64,000 nucleotides of DNA from a bacterium (lineage in GTDB: Bacteria > Chloroflexota > Anaerolineae > Caldilineales > Caldilineaceae), in NCBI GenBank assembly GCA_016124945.1, contig WGMT01000021.1, positions 1 to 64,000 on the forward strand. The letters are read 5' to 3'. Of the stretch, positions 26,501 through 35,739 are shown piece by piece; position 1 is the first letter of the stretch, and every line of letters begins with the position of its first letter. Under the pieces are notes generated by a model. It was not told where the DNA came from. It worked only from the letters and a program-made list of their open reading frames with translations, and did not search any database. The position numbers and the translations under genes were made by a program.

Positions 26501-26557
26501 TAGTGCGTAGTTCGTAGTGCGTGAGTCGACACTATACGCACTACGAACTACGCACTA
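26501..26557. repeat. Perfect 22-bp hairpin of heptamers, GTGCGTA type
   Basis: TAGTGCGTAGTTCGTAGTGC plus two bases (26501-26522) is exactly mirrored at 26536-26557 around a 13-base loop. The words repeat those at 6997-7110. It lies between the convergent brnA and aldo/keto reductase genes, where it could stop transcription from both sides. A copy of CAACACGAT follows at 26607-26615. Confidence 0.85.
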
Positions 26558-26614
26558 ACGTTTACAACCCAATCTCCAAACAAAGAAGATATAGACTCAA
26601 CCCACACAACACGA

Positions 26615-27547
26615 TCACTTCAACTGCGGGAACCCATGCTGATCCCGATGGTACTGTGAATCGAAATGCTGCGTGCTCTTGAACCACTCAAATCGACCGT
26701 CGCCTGCTTCCACGGCGATGGACGACAGCAGCTCCGTTTTCTCTTCCTCGGACATGGGCGTGAAGGATCGGGCGATCTCCACGTCCTGGGCCAGATCTTC
26801 GAACGATGTGATGCCACAAACCAGCGTGCTGATGGGCAAGGAGATTGAGTAGCGCCGCGCCTGCTGCGCCGTCAACCCCAGTTCGGTGACCATCTTGCCG
26901 TTGCCGCCCAGGCTCTTCATGCCGATGCAGCCGATGCCGCGGCGGTTCAGTTCGGGCAGCACTTCCTTTTGGAAGCTGCGGTAGTGGGCGTCGGCGGCGT
27001 TGATGGGCATCTGGCAGGTGTCCCAGGCGAAATCCTGGGCCAGCATTTTGTGCATAATGTGTGGGCTTTTGTGGCCTGTGAAACCAATGAAACGGATTTT
27101 GCCTGCCTGTTTCGCGGCTAGCGCCGCTTCGATGGCCCCCTCCGCGCCGAAGATCCAATCTGGATCGTTGTCGTAGTTGACCTCGTGGAATTGCCAGACG
27201 TCGATCACGTCGGTTTGCAGGCGGCGCAGGCTGTCGTGGAGTTGTTCCTCGGCGGTCTTGCGGTCGCGGGCGCAGACCTTGGTCATGAGCGTCACCTTGT
27301 CGCGGTAGCCCTGTAGCGCCAACCCCATGCGCCGTTCCGACTCGCCATTGTGGTATTCCCAGGCGGTGTCCATGAAGTCGACGCCGGCATCAATGGCCGA
27401 TTGCACCAGTCGAATCGACATCGCTTCGTCGATGGTGGGGCGAATGAAATGTCCGCCGCCCAAGCCGATAATCGACACCTTCACGCCGGTTGTCCCCAGT
27501 TCGCGCACCGGCAAGCCGGCGGCGTTGCGTTCCAATTGCTCCGTCAT
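26615..27547 (-). CDS. Aldo/keto reductase
   Basis: A 310-residue NADPH-dependent oxidoreductase. The catalytic tetrad is visible as Asp60 and Tyr65 in FMDTAWEYHNGESE, Lys90 in LMTKVC, and His121 in WQFHEV. GLGGGHF near the N-terminus and the late ISTLVCGITSFEDL fit the AKR barrel. It lacks the C-terminal ferredoxin-like cysteine motif found in some AKR relatives. Substrate unknown. AAAGG eight bases before the ATG supports the start. Confidence 0.9.
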   Translation of the reverse strand: MTEQLERNAAGLPVRELGTTGVKVSIIGLGGGHFIRPTIDEAMSIRLVQSAIDAGVDFMDTAWEYHNGESERRMGLALQGYRDKVTLMTKVCARDRKTAEEQLHDSLRRLQTDVIDVWQFHEVNYDNDPDWIFGAEGAIEAALAAKQAGKIRFIGFTGHKSPHIMHKMLAQDFAWDTCQMPINAADAHYRSFQKEVLPELNRRGIGCIGMKSLGGNGKMVTELGLTAQQARRYSISLPISTLVCGITSFEDLAQDVEIARSFTPMSEEEKTELLSSIAVEAGDGRFEWFKSTQHFDSQYHRDQHGFPQLK

Positions 27548-27677
27548 TGATCAACCTTTCGTCTTGTCATTGTGATGTTGGCGATCTGCAATCTCTCAAT
27601 CGCCCAATCGCTGCTCTGCCCAGAGCATAGACCAACACCGCCGCAAGGTCAATCTGCGTTCTATTCTCGCTATATGC

Positions 27678-28025
27678 CTACCGTTCGATCTGCTGACCGG
27701 CGGCGTCGTAGGTGATCTGCTGCCAGCCGTTTTCATCGTCGAAGCACTCGACGAAGCGCCATTCCAGCGCGCCTTGCGGATCGAATTGTAGATCCTCAAT
27801 CGAGCCGTCGGGGCGGTAGCGGCGCTCGAAACGCATGAGCAGCGTGTCGGCGGGTTGGTAGACGCGCCAACCGCGTACGCGATCGATGCCGTCGTACTCG
27901 TAGCAGATTTTGCAGGTGACGTTGTCATCTTCGTCGTAATCGGTGGTGCGAATGTGCCGTTGTGCGTCGTCGTAGAGGTAGTCGGTGCGGCTGCCGTCGG
28001 TGTGGGGATGAGAAATAACTTCCAT
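27678..28025 (-). CDS. Small YD-repeat-like protein
   Basis: A 115-residue protein made of short Tyr/Asp-rich strands: TDYLYDDAQRHIR, ICYEYDGIDRVRG, FERRYRPDGSIEDL and QITYDAAGQQIER, which look like degenerate YD/RHS repeats. It has no signal peptide and is too short for an RHS shell, so I would not call it a toxin. GAGG six bases before the ATG at 28025 sets the start. Function unknown; it stands alone between the aldo/keto reductase and U32 genes. Confidence 0.6.
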   Translation of the reverse strand: MEVISHPHTDGSRTDYLYDDAQRHIRTTDYDEDDNVTCKICYEYDGIDRVRGWRVYQPADTLLMRFERRYRPDGSIEDLQFDPQGALEWRFVECFDDENGWQQITYDAAGQQIER

Positions 28026-28129
28026 TGGGGCCTCATTCTGCGTTATGGCGTTTCTGCCATCGTCGCAGAGATGACCCTGGAACGCTGTGATCCTAGTCAC
28101 TTCGCGGGTGTGCGGTACTGCACAAGAAC

Positions 28130-28157
28130 CCCGGCAGGTTGCAGAAAACCTGCCGGG
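28130..28157 (-). terminator. Hairpin after the U32 gene
   Basis: CCCGGCAGGTT (28130-28140) pairs with AACCTGCCGGG (28147-28157) around six bases. Read on the minus strand it is followed by GTTCTTG, a weak U tract, so termination of the U32 transcript is plausible but not certain. Confidence 0.45.
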
Positions 28158-28168
28158 ATTGTCGTCTT

Positions 28169-30700
28169 TCATCCCATCAATGGGATCTCCATAAACCCGG
28201 CGGGGACGAACAAGCTGCCTTCGGTGACGCCCTGCGGTGCGATTTTTTGTAGCCGTTGTGTCAACTCGGCAGTGGACAGACGATTCTGGAGCGTCTGCGC
28301 GAAGAGGCGCGTGATCTGGGTAACCTGCTCGGCGCGCTCGTGGACGAATTCCAGCCGGTAGTGGACGATGCCGGCAGCACGCCAGGCGTCGATGTGCGGG
28401 CTTGCGTCCTGGGCCTCGGCACCGAAGACGGTGTTACGGCAGCCCACGTCGGCCAGGACGGGGTGCTCGCGCCCGTTGTGGTCGCGCAGTGCCACTTTGT
28501 GTGTTTCGCAGGGGTGTCCGCAATCCTTGTAGCTCGTGCCAGTAGACAGGAAGCGACAGAAGACGCAGTGTTCGGTGTGGAAGACGGGCAGATGCTGGTA
28601 GGCGACCACCTCGAAATGCTGTGGCCCAACCGCTGTGGCCAATTGGGTCACCTGGGCCGCGTTGAGATCGTAGGTGGGCGTCAGCCGCTCGATGCCCAGA
28701 CCGAAGAAGGTCTGCGCTGTGAGGACGTTGGCGGCGTTGAGGCTGAAATCGCCGTGTAGCGTTGGGTGATCGTCGTGTTCTTTGAGTGCGTGCAGCAACC
28801 CCGCCGAGCGCACCAGGATCGGGCAATCCAGCCGCAGCAAGAAGTTGACCACCCGCTGTTCCTGTGGCTTGAGGATGCGCGGGCTGGCCACACGCGCCTC
28901 GATCCCCGCCTCCTGTACCCGCTCCACGGCAGGGCGCAACCCGTAAAGCTCCAGGTAATCCAGCGTAATGCTTGCCGGGCGTACATCAATCGCCGCCTCC
29001 AATTGCTCCGGCGTGCGTACTAACACATGCACCTGCGGCATCGTCACCTCTGCCGCCGTGCGTAATTCGCAATCCGCCATTCGCAAGCCCACCCGCTGCC
29101 GCGCTGCATCCGGCGAATCCACCTTCATCACCCTCGGCGCGCTCTGCATCGCGGTCAACGCGTCCGTGGCCTCTCGGCGCAGTTGGTTGAGCAACGAGGA
29201 CGGCGCAAACGGCGTTCCGCTCACTTCCAGCGTGAGATCGGCCAGTTCGTAGGACGTGTTGCCCAGCCGCCCCAATTGATCGCGCAAATAGGCCGCGTCC
29301 AGTGCGCGTTTCTGCGCCTTGAGCAGCGGATCAGGCGAGATCACACGCACGTGGATCGACGGATCTTCGTCCAGTTGCCAGTCGAGGACGAGCGGCGCGC
29401 CTTCGTGGGCGCTGGCGTGGACCGTCACCGATTGGCGGTGGACGGGGGCGGCGGGTTCCGTCCACTGGCGTACGAACTTGTCCAGCGCAGGATCGTGGGT
29501 GCGCCACACCCGATCCCCAGGGCGGATGCGTGCGAAGTTGATCGATCCGTTGCCAAAGGAGAGTTCGAGGAGACCCTTGCGTAGCGGCGTCACGTGGTAG
29601 ACGCGGCCACCTTCTTCGCTTTCCTCAGGAGAACGCCAATCGGCGGCATCGAAGACAAGACCGTCGCCGGGCTTGAGTTGCGCTGTGTTCTGTTCAGGGG
29701 AAATGACGATGTTGTCGTGGTTCACCCGCACCACGCGCCCCATGAGCAGCCCACGGTGACGGGGCGCACGGCCTTCGACGACAGTCTGATGATTGGTGCC
29801 GCTGACGAAATAGGCCCCCAGCCCGCGCGAGTAGACCTGCTCCAGCCGCACTTCGTCGGCGTGGGTGATGCTGGGCGTGCGACCAGCCCAGGCATCGTCC
29901 ACCGCCTGGCGGTAGGCGGCGGTGGTGACGGCGACGTAGTCGGCGTCTTTGTAGCGGCCTTCGATTTTGAGCGAATGCACGCCGATGTCCACGATTTCGG
30001 GGACCTGGTGCAGCGCGAAAAGGTCACCGGGTGAGAGCAGGTAGCGGGCGTCGCCCAACGGCTTGAGCTGATCGTCGACGATGAGTTCGTAGGGGAGGCG
30101 ACACGCCTGTGCGCATTGGCCGCGGTTGGCGCTGCGCCCGCCCCAGGCTTCGGAGGAAAAACATTGCCCCGAGTACGAGACACAGAGCGCGCCGTGGACG
30201 AACATTTCCAATTCACACTCTGTGGCGGCACGGACGGCGCGGATCTCGGCAAGCGAAAGCTCGCGCGCCAGGACAACGCGGCTCACGCCAAAACGTTGTG
30301 CCAGGGCGATCCCCTCGGCGCTGGTGATGCTCATCTGCGTGCTGCCGTGGACGGCTAAATCGGGCGCGATCTCGTGGGCAAGTTGGGCGATGCCCACATC
30401 TTGCACAATGATCGAGTCGGCCCCGGCGGCGGCGATCTCGGCCAGCGTGGCGGCGGCGTCTTCGAGCTCGTGGTCGAAGACGAGCGTGTTGAATGTGATG
30501 TATCCTTTCACGCCGCGGCTGTGCAGTGTGCGCATCACCTCGGGCAGTTCGGTAAGCGAAAAGCCCACTTTGGCGCGGGCGCTAAAGTGCTTCAATCCAA
30601 AATAAACGGCGTCGGCCCCGGCCTCAATTGCTGCCTGCAACTGCGGCCAATACCCCGCCGGGCTCATAATTTCAGGTTTGATCGAATGTGTCATATTCAT
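28169..30700 (-). CDS. U32-family protein with DUF3656 domain (RlhA-like)
   Basis: An 843-residue protein. Residues ~8-300 are the U32 'collagenase-like' barrel: MSPAGYWPQLQAAIEAGADA, FNTLVFDHEL, HGSTQMSITS, MFVHGALCVSYSG and SLKIEGRYKD. Four cysteines, Cys173, Cys180, Cys196 and Cys200, fit an Fe-S site as in RlhA/TrhP-type enzymes. A DUF3656 region follows (about 370-520) and then a second U32-like C-terminal half with another Cys cluster (CVFCRFLSTG, CGHPCETH). E. coli RlhA hydroxylates C2501 of 23S rRNA; an RNA hydroxylation role is inferred from that family, and the older peptidase label is probably wrong. The ribosome site is weak and Met3 is an alternative start. Confidence 0.88.
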   Translation of the reverse strand: MNMTHSIKPEIMSPAGYWPQLQAAIEAGADAVYFGLKHFSARAKVGFSLTELPEVMRTLHSRGVKGYITFNTLVFDHELEDAAATLAEIAAAGADSIIVQDVGIAQLAHEIAPDLAVHGSTQMSITSAEGIALAQRFGVSRVVLARELSLAEIRAVRAATECELEMFVHGALCVSYSGQCFSSEAWGGRSANRGQCAQACRLPYELIVDDQLKPLGDARYLLSPGDLFALHQVPEIVDIGVHSLKIEGRYKDADYVAVTTAAYRQAVDDAWAGRTPSITHADEVRLEQVYSRGLGAYFVSGTNHQTVVEGRAPRHRGLLMGRVVRVNHDNIVISPEQNTAQLKPGDGLVFDAADWRSPEESEEGGRVYHVTPLRKGLLELSFGNGSINFARIRPGDRVWRTHDPALDKFVRQWTEPAAPVHRQSVTVHASAHEGAPLVLDWQLDEDPSIHVRVISPDPLLKAQKRALDAAYLRDQLGRLGNTSYELADLTLEVSGTPFAPSSLLNQLRREATDALTAMQSAPRVMKVDSPDAARQRVGLRMADCELRTAAEVTMPQVHVLVRTPEQLEAAIDVRPASITLDYLELYGLRPAVERVQEAGIEARVASPRILKPQEQRVVNFLLRLDCPILVRSAGLLHALKEHDDHPTLHGDFSLNAANVLTAQTFFGLGIERLTPTYDLNAAQVTQLATAVGPQHFEVVAYQHLPVFHTEHCVFCRFLSTGTSYKDCGHPCETHKVALRDHNGREHPVLADVGCRNTVFGAEAQDASPHIDAWRAAGIVHYRLEFVHERAEQVTQITRLFAQTLQNRLSTAELTQRLQKIAPQGVTEGSLFVPAGFMEIPLMG

Positions 30701-30743
30701 ACTCTACTCGGAGCACGCGGATTCTGACAAAAAGAGAGGAGTT

Positions 30744-30990
30744 CACCGCAAAGGCGCAAAGGACGTAAAGAGGAGAAGAAAGAAGAAGATCCACAGATTA
30801 CATGGATTAAAGGGATTCAGAAGAAGATGGACACGGATTTCAGGATAAGCAGGATGCAAAAATGGAGATGGGTGGAACAAAAATGTTGCGGATCGTTCCG
30901 ATACTTCTCCGCTCATCCTGAAAAATCCTGAAATCCGTGTCCTCTTCTTCTCTCTTCTCCTCTTTGCGTCCTTTGCGTCTTTGCGGTGGA
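30744..30990. repeat. Nested long inverted repeat (GCAAAG words outside, cggatt words inside)
   Basis: Outer arms CACCGCAAAGGCGCAAAGGA (from 30744) and its near-mirror ending TTGCGGTG (to 30988) run for about 35 bases each. Inside, ACACGGATTTCAGGAT (30831-30846) faces ATCCTGAAATCCGTGT (30925-30940), and AGCAGGATG faces CATCCT. The interior holds no gene. Two different repeat word families are stacked in one palindrome of about 245 bases. It lies between the U32 gene and the kef pseudogene. Confidence 0.75.
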
Positions 30991-30992
30991 CT

Positions 30993-31629
30993 TTATGTCG
31001 CTGGTTTTGAAACGACTCCCTGTCCAAACTCTTTGCGCAGCGATTCTGCATCCCAGCCGAGGTCGCGGTGGGTGGGCGCCTCTTCGAGATCGGCCAACAA
31101 GATCTGTTCGAGTTGGGCGATGCGTTGGCGGGCTGGTGATTTCGGGCGTGAGCACCCCTTCCTGGTTGGCGAACGAGAAGTGCACGAAGGTGAATTCCCC
31201 AACCTGGGGCAGGGCGAAGGCAAAGAGCAGCCCTTGATCGAGGCTGAGTTTGAACGTACGCGCCAGGGCAAAAAGGACGATGAACTTTACCGCAATGATG
31301 CCCAACACCAGCCCGGCAATCAGGAATGGGCTGCTCACAATCAGCCCAAAATCAATGGACGCGCCTACTGCAATGAAGAAGAGGCCAAGCAGCAGCCCTT
31401 TGAACGGTTCGATGTCGCTTTCCAACTCATGGCGATATTCGCTTGTTGGCCAACACCACACCGGCCAGGAAAGTCCCCAGCGCGGGGCTGAGGCCCACCT
31501 GCGTCATGAGCAGGGCGATGCCGACGACGAGCAACAGCGCGGTGGCAGTGAAGATCTCGCGCAAACGCGTCTGCGCGATGACACGCAAGATTGTCCGCAT
31601 GAGGAAGCGTCCGCCCAGCACAATCGCCG
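30993..31629 (-). pseudogene. Decayed KefB/KefC-type potassium/proton antiporter fragment
   Basis: Membrane-protein text typical of Kef antiporters is split over frames. Frame one (31629 to ~31437) reads [34 protein letters not shown] and [18 protein letters not shown]. One extra base near 31436-31440 then shifts to [35 protein letters not shown] and ALPQVGEFTFVHFSFA. Near 31135 an internal deletion joins a third frame, ARQRIAQLEQILLADLEEAP and DLGWDAESLRKEF, which looks like the original C-terminus. The N-terminal half and the NAD-binding domain are missing. Not functional. Confidence 0.75.
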
Positions 31630-31925
31630 CCGCCGGCGCTGATCAGGCTTAACATCCGTTTGCCGTGCAGCGCTGTCCCGGTTGAGCCGTAGGCCCAGCC
31701 GTGTTCTAGCACTAGATCGATCCACTGTTTCATCAACGGCGGCGTGCAGTACCAGAAAAGTGGGTGCTGGAAGATGATCAGAGCGTGCGCTGTCAAGAGC
31801 GCCTGCTCACGGGCAATGTCGATGTCGAAATTCGGGTAGGCTTCGTACAGGTCATGAAAGGTGAGGTGGGGCAGTTGCGGCACAGATCGGATCAGGGCGG
31901 CGTGAATACGCGATTTCTCAAGCGA
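31630..31925 (-). pseudogene. KefF-like NAD(P)H quinone oxidoreductase fragment
   Basis: The frame reads [42 protein letters not shown] text ([14 protein letters not shown]), [19 protein letters not shown] and [12 protein letters not shown]. This is the middle of a KefF-type flavodoxin-fold ancillary protein of Kef channels. The first ~10 residues and the last third are gone: it is joined directly to the DUF1801 fragment upstream and the kefC fragment downstream, each in another frame. KefF normally activates KefC, so the pair decayed together. Confidence 0.75.
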
Positions 31926-32047
31926 CCGGTGACTTCCTGCATCAATGTGAGAATTTGGAAACAGTCCTGGCGCTTGCGTTCGTCGTCTACAGTGTTGAGG
32001 AAATCTTCTACACTTTGATCGTTCTCTTGTGTCTTGTTCTCGGCCAC
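31926..32047 (-). pseudogene. DUF1801-family protein, 5' fragment
   Basis: A GTG start at 32047 preceded by AAGGAG six bases upstream opens [20 protein letters not shown] followed by [20 protein letters not shown], the typical N-terminus of DUF1801 (YdhG-like) proteins. Homology stops abruptly at about 31926, where the sequence switches to the KefF-like text in another frame. About two thirds of the gene is missing. The promoter end is intact, so a short peptide could still be made. Confidence 0.7.
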
Positions 32048-32122
32048 TGGATTCTCCTTTTCGACTCGATAGGTCCATAATGTCATTGTAGGTCCATGAT
32101 GTCATTGCAGGAGGGAATACAA

Positions 32123-33169
32123 CTACTTCACCCCGAACCGAAAGACCGTCGTTTCTTTCAATTCCTCCCCCGGGCGTAGGACGGTGTTTGGGAAGTTCGG
32201 CTGGTTGGGCGAATCGGGGAAGTGCTGTGTCTCCAGGCAGAGGCCGGAACGCTTGTCGTAGATCTGCCCCGCCTTGCCCTGCATTGTGCGTAGGAAGTTC
32301 CCACTGTAGAATTGCACACCGGGCTGCGTGGTGAAGACGTCCACGCGCCGCCCCGAGGATGGGTCCACCACGGCGGCTGCATGTATCACTTCGCCAGGGC
32401 TGGAGTTGAGCGCCCAGTTGTGATCGTAACCGTCGGCCAATTGCAGCGGCTCGTAGGCGTCGTTGATGCGGGCGCCGATGCGGGTCGGTGTGCGGAAGTC
32501 CATGGGTGTGCCGTCTACGCTGCGGATTTCCCCGGTGGGGATCAGGCTGGCGTCGGTAGGCGTAAAGGCGTCGGCGTTGAGCCACACCTCGTGGTCAAGG
32601 ATGTCGCCGCTACCGGCCAGGTTGAAGTAGGTGTGGTTGGTAAGGTTGACAATCGTGGGCGCGTCGGTGACGGCGTGGTAGTCGATGCGCAGCTCGTTTT
32701 GCGCTGTCAGTGTGTAGGTTACCGTGGAAGTAAGGTTGCCGGGATAGCCCTCTTCGCCCTCTTTGCTGACGTAGGTAAGCTTCAGCGCCACGCCGTCCAC
32801 TGTGTCTACAATTTCAGGTGTCCACACCTGGCGATTGAAGCCGCCGGGGCCGCCGTGCAGGCTGTTGACGCCGTTGTTCTGCGCCAGCGCGTAAGAGACG
32901 CCGTCGATCTGGAACTTTCCACGGGCCAGACGATTGGCGTAACGGCCGACCAGTGATCCAAAATAAGGATTGACAGCGATGTACTCGTCTAGTGTGTCGT
33001 AGCCGAGGGTAATCTCTCCCAACTGTCCGTTGCGATCCGGCGCAAGGAGCGAAACGATGATGCCGCCGTAGTTGGTAATGGCGACGCTTACGCCATTGTC
33101 ATTGCGCAGGGTAAACAGTTCGACGACGATGTTGCCATAACGGCCAAAGGATGCGCGTGCAATGTCCAT
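32123..33169 (-). CDS. galM: Aldose 1-epimerase (galactose mutarotase)
   Basis: A 348-residue mutarotase that interconverts alpha and beta anomers of aldoses. Motifs in order: [17 protein letters not shown] (substrate Arg80), [10 protein letters not shown] (His105), LTNHTYFNL (catalytic acid His179), [21 protein letters not shown] and [15 protein letters not shown] with catalytic base Glu313. Length and motif spacing are normal for GalM. AAGGGA lies upstream of the ATG. It stands alone between the kef remnant and a palindromic element. Confidence 0.94.
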   Translation of the reverse strand: MDIARASFGRYGNIVVELFTLRNDNGVSVAITNYGGIIVSLLAPDRNGQLGEITLGYDTLDEYIAVNPYFGSLVGRYANRLARGKFQIDGVSYALAQNNGVNSLHGGPGGFNRQVWTPEIVDTVDGVALKLTYVSKEGEEGYPGNLTSTVTYTLTAQNELRIDYHAVTDAPTIVNLTNHTYFNLAGSGDILDHEVWLNADAFTPTDASLIPTGEIRSVDGTPMDFRTPTRIGARINDAYEPLQLADGYDHNWALNSSPGEVIHAAAVVDPSSGRRVDVFTTQPGVQFYSGNFLRTMQGKAGQIYDKRSGLCLETQHFPDSPNQPNFPNTVLRPGEELKETTVFRFGVK

Positions 33170-33205
33170 GTGCTTTCCCTTTTGATGTGTGAGACTGGAG
33201 ACAAA

Positions 33206-33301
33206 GAATAGAACGCGGATTGAGCGGATTTGGCTGATCCAGGCGGATTTTTCTAGAGAATCCGTTTTATCTGCTCAGTCCGCTCAATCCGCGTTCTATT
33301 C
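33206..33301. repeat. Palindromic 'cggatt' element
   Basis: GAATAGAACGCGGATTGAGC plus GGA (33206-33228) is exactly mirrored at 33279-33301. It sits between the divergent galM and mutY genes, so here it cannot be a simple terminator. Same family as 11097-11198 and 61866-61951. Confidence 0.82.
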
Positions 33302-33341
33302 TGCGAATTTGTAGATCTCCATCTATCATACCCCTGTTGAG

Positions 33342-34523
33342 TTGGAAGATCGAACGAAAGGACCGATCATCACGAATCCGAGCTTTGAATCGTTTGAAAT
33401 CGAGGTGGCGCGGCGATTGGCGGCGTGGCACCCGGAACAGCAGAGGACGTTGCCCTGGCGCACGCAACCTGCAGGGCGACGCAACGCCTACAGGGTGTGG
33501 ATCAGCGAGATCATGGCGCAGCAGACGCGCCTGGACACGGTGGTGGGCTACTTCGAGCGCTGGATGGAACGCTTCCCCACTGTGCGCGACCTGGCCGCCG
33601 CCGATCAACAGGATGTGCTCAAACTCTGGGAAGGACTGGGCTATTATGCCCGCGCCCGCAATCTGCACAAAGCGGCCCAACTCGTCGTCGAGCGCCATGA
33701 CGGGGACCTACCCGCCGACCGCAACGCGATCCTGGCGCTGCCAGGCATCGGTGAGTATACGGCGGGCGCGATTTTGAGCATGGCGTTCGGGCAGGCTGAG
33801 CCAATCCTCGACGGCAATGTGAAGCGCGTCGTCAGCCGCCTGTGGGACATCGACGCGCCGATCAATCAACCGTCCACGCTCAAGCAACTGTGGACACATG
33901 CCCGTCGGATCGCCAAGGCGGCGTCATCGGGCGAGGCTGGGATTGTCAACGAAGGGTTGATGGAACTGGGGGCAACCATCTGCACGCCGCAGAACCCGCG
34001 CTGTCTGCTCTGCCCGCTCATCGATCTGTGCGCCGCCAACGCCAACGGCACGCAACACCTGCGCCCGGTGACGCCGCCGCGCAAGCAGACGCCTCACTAC
34101 GACGTCGCCGCCGGCGTCATCTGGCGGGGCGATCCCTTTGCGTCGGATCTGCTCATCGCCCAGCGCCCACAAGATGGTCTTCTCGGTGGGCTTTGGGAGT
34201 TCCCCGGCGGCAAGCTCGAAGCGAACGACGCTGATCTGCGCGCCTGCCTGCGCCGCGAAATCGACGAAGAACTGGCCGTCGTCATCGACGTGGGCGACGC
34301 CGTCACGGTGGTCAAACATGCCTACACTCACTTTCGCATCACGCTGCACGCCTTTCATTCCCGTCTTGTTACAGGGGAGCCACAGGCCATTGGCTGTGCA
34401 GACTGGCGTTGGGTGGACTTTGCCAGGTTGGATGAATTCCCCTTCCCGGTGACGGATCAGAAGATCATTGCAGCGTTGCGGTCGCAATTCTTGCGAGAGA
34501 TGAAAATGAGTAAGGAGTTATGA
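33342..34523 (+). CDS. mutY: A/G-specific adenine DNA glycosylase
   Basis: MutY removes adenine opposite 8-oxoguanine. The 393-residue protein has the HhH-GPD core: LPWR near 37-40, catalytic Glu56 in ISEIMAQQTR, the hairpin LPGIGEYTAGAI (133-144), catalytic Asp157 in EPILDGNVKRV, and the iron-sulfur loop with Cys214, Cys221, Cys224 and Cys230 (C-x6-C-x2-C-x5-C). The C-terminal NUDIX-like domain (from ~255, GGLWEFPGGKLE) recognises 8-oxoG. The start is uncertain: the best I can find is a TTG at 33342 with no clear ribosome site, and no in-frame ATG precedes the catalytic Glu region. It is followed seven bases later by the HtrA-like gene. Confidence 0.93.
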   Translation: MEDRTKGPIITNPSFESFEIEVARRLAAWHPEQQRTLPWRTQPAGRRNAYRVWISEIMAQQTRLDTVVGYFERWMERFPTVRDLAAADQQDVLKLWEGLGYYARARNLHKAAQLVVERHDGDLPADRNAILALPGIGEYTAGAILSMAFGQAEPILDGNVKRVVSRLWDIDAPINQPSTLKQLWTHARRIAKAASSGEAGIVNEGLMELGATICTPQNPRCLLCPLIDLCAANANGTQHLRPVTPPRKQTPHYDVAAGVIWRGDPFASDLLIAQRPQDGLLGGLWEFPGGKLEANDADLRACLRREIDEELAVVIDVGDAVTVVKHAYTHFRITLHAFHSRLVTGEPQAIGCADWRWVDFARLDEFPFPVTDQKIIAALRSQFLREMKMSKEL

Positions 34524-34530
34524 GTAGATC

Positions 34531-35739
34531 ATGTTGAGTCTGCGATCTCTTTTGGGGAGGTTGGTCGTGTTACTGGCTGTGGTTGCGCTGCTGGCTGGGT
34601 GCACCGAGGACCAGCTTGCCGGTCTGCTGTTGCGAGAGACGCCCACGCCGACACCCACTGCCACCTCTGCGCAGCCGCCGACACCGGCAGTCGAAGTGGT
34701 GACGGTTGAAGGCGTGGCCGTCCTCGACGCGTTGGGGCGCGACATCGCCGAACGGCGCACCATGGACGTCTACCAACGGGTGTCGCCGTCGGTGGTTAAC
34801 ATCAGCACGCAGGTGTTGCGGCGTAATTTCTTTTTTGAAATCTACCCCGAAGAAGGCGCAGGATCGGGTTTTATCATCGATGGCGAAGGGCGCATCCTCA
34901 CCAATTATCACGTGGTGGATGGGGCCGACAGCATCGAAGTCACCGTCAACGATGATCAGGTCTTCCCGGCGTCGGTTGTGGGTGTGGATCCGCGCAACGA
35001 CATTGCCGTCCTCAAAATCGATGCGCCGGCTGAACTGATTGTGCCTGTGGAATTTGGCGACTCGGCGGCGGTGCAGGTGGGCCAACGCGCCATTGCCATC
35101 GGCAATCCGTTTGGGCAATTTGGCCGTACCCTCACTACCGGTGTCATCAGTGCACTCAATCGGACATTGGAACTCGACGATGGGCGCACCATCAACGGCA
35201 TCATCCAGACGGATGCGGCCATCAATCGCGGCAATTCGGGTGGCCCACTCCTCGACAGCGCCGGGCGCGTGGTCGGCATCAATTCCGCCATCTTTAGCCC
35301 CACTGGCACGAGTGCCGGTGTCGGCTTTGCCATCCCCAGCGAGACGATTCTCCGCATCCTGCCTGAGTTGATCGAACTGGGCTATTACCGTCATCCCTAC
35401 CTGGGCGTGCGTTACGCCTACGCCATCACCCCCGGCCTGGCCGACGCGCTGGAATTGCCTGTGGACAGCGGCTTGCTCCTGGTGCAGATGTACAACGGCA
35501 GTCCTTTGCAGCGGGGAGGTGTGCGCGGGGCGCAACGTGAGGCCGTGTTGGGCAACCGCCGTGTCTACCTCGGCGGCGACATCCTCACTGCGCTGGACGG
35601 CAGCCCGATCACCAATGTGGAAAGCCTACAACTGCTGCTGGAGAACAACTACCGCGTCAGTGATAGTGTTACCGTCTACCTGCTACGCGATGGACAGCCA
35701 TTTGAACTAACCATAGAACTGACCGAGGAACCCCGCTGA
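34531..35739 (+). CDS. HtrA/DegP-like serine protease, lipoprotein with PDZ domain
   Basis: A 402-residue S1C protease. The signal ends in LLAGC (Cys24, likely lipidated), followed by a Thr/Pro linker. The catalytic triad is His127 (LTNYHVVDGA), Asp157 (RNDIAVLKI) and Ser236 (RGNSGGPLL). One PDZ domain occupies roughly 295-402, with YLGVRY at its start and GDILTALDGSPI. It should degrade or refold damaged proteins at the outer face of the membrane. Translation is probably coupled to mutY (7-base gap) and to the next gene (stop and start share a base, TGATG). Confidence 0.92.
   Translation: MLSLRSLLGRLVVLLAVVALLAGCTEDQLAGLLLRETPTPTPTATSAQPPTPAVEVVTVEGVAVLDALGRDIAERRTMDVYQRVSPSVVNISTQVLRRNFFFEIYPEEGAGSGFIIDGEGRILTNYHVVDGADSIEVTVNDDQVFPASVVGVDPRNDIAVLKIDAPAELIVPVEFGDSAAVQVGQRAIAIGNPFGQFGRTLTTGVISALNRTLELDDGRTINGIIQTDAAINRGNSGGPLLDSAGRVVGINSAIFSPTGTSAGVGFAIPSETILRILPELIELGYYRHPYLGVRYAYAITPGLADALELPVDSGLLLVQMYNGSPLQRGGVRGAQREAVLGNRRVYLGGDILTALDGSPITNVESLQLLLENNYRVSDSVTVYLLRDGQPFELTIELTEEPR

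Noticed and set aside
27678..28025. RHS/YD polymorphic toxin
   Set aside because: Only 115 residues with degenerate YD-like strands, no RHS core and no toxin tip.
30937..31491. A 184-codon plus-strand frame over the kef remnant
   Set aside because: No domain, no ribosome site, and it is opposite to clear Kef-like text; it is a mirror of the pseudogene.
31365..32585. A 406-codon minus-strand frame across galM and the kef remnant
   Set aside because: Its first half is out-of-frame galM with Arg/His/Pro-rich text, and only residues near 31630-31925 resemble a real protein (KefF fragment). I annotate that part as pseudogene.
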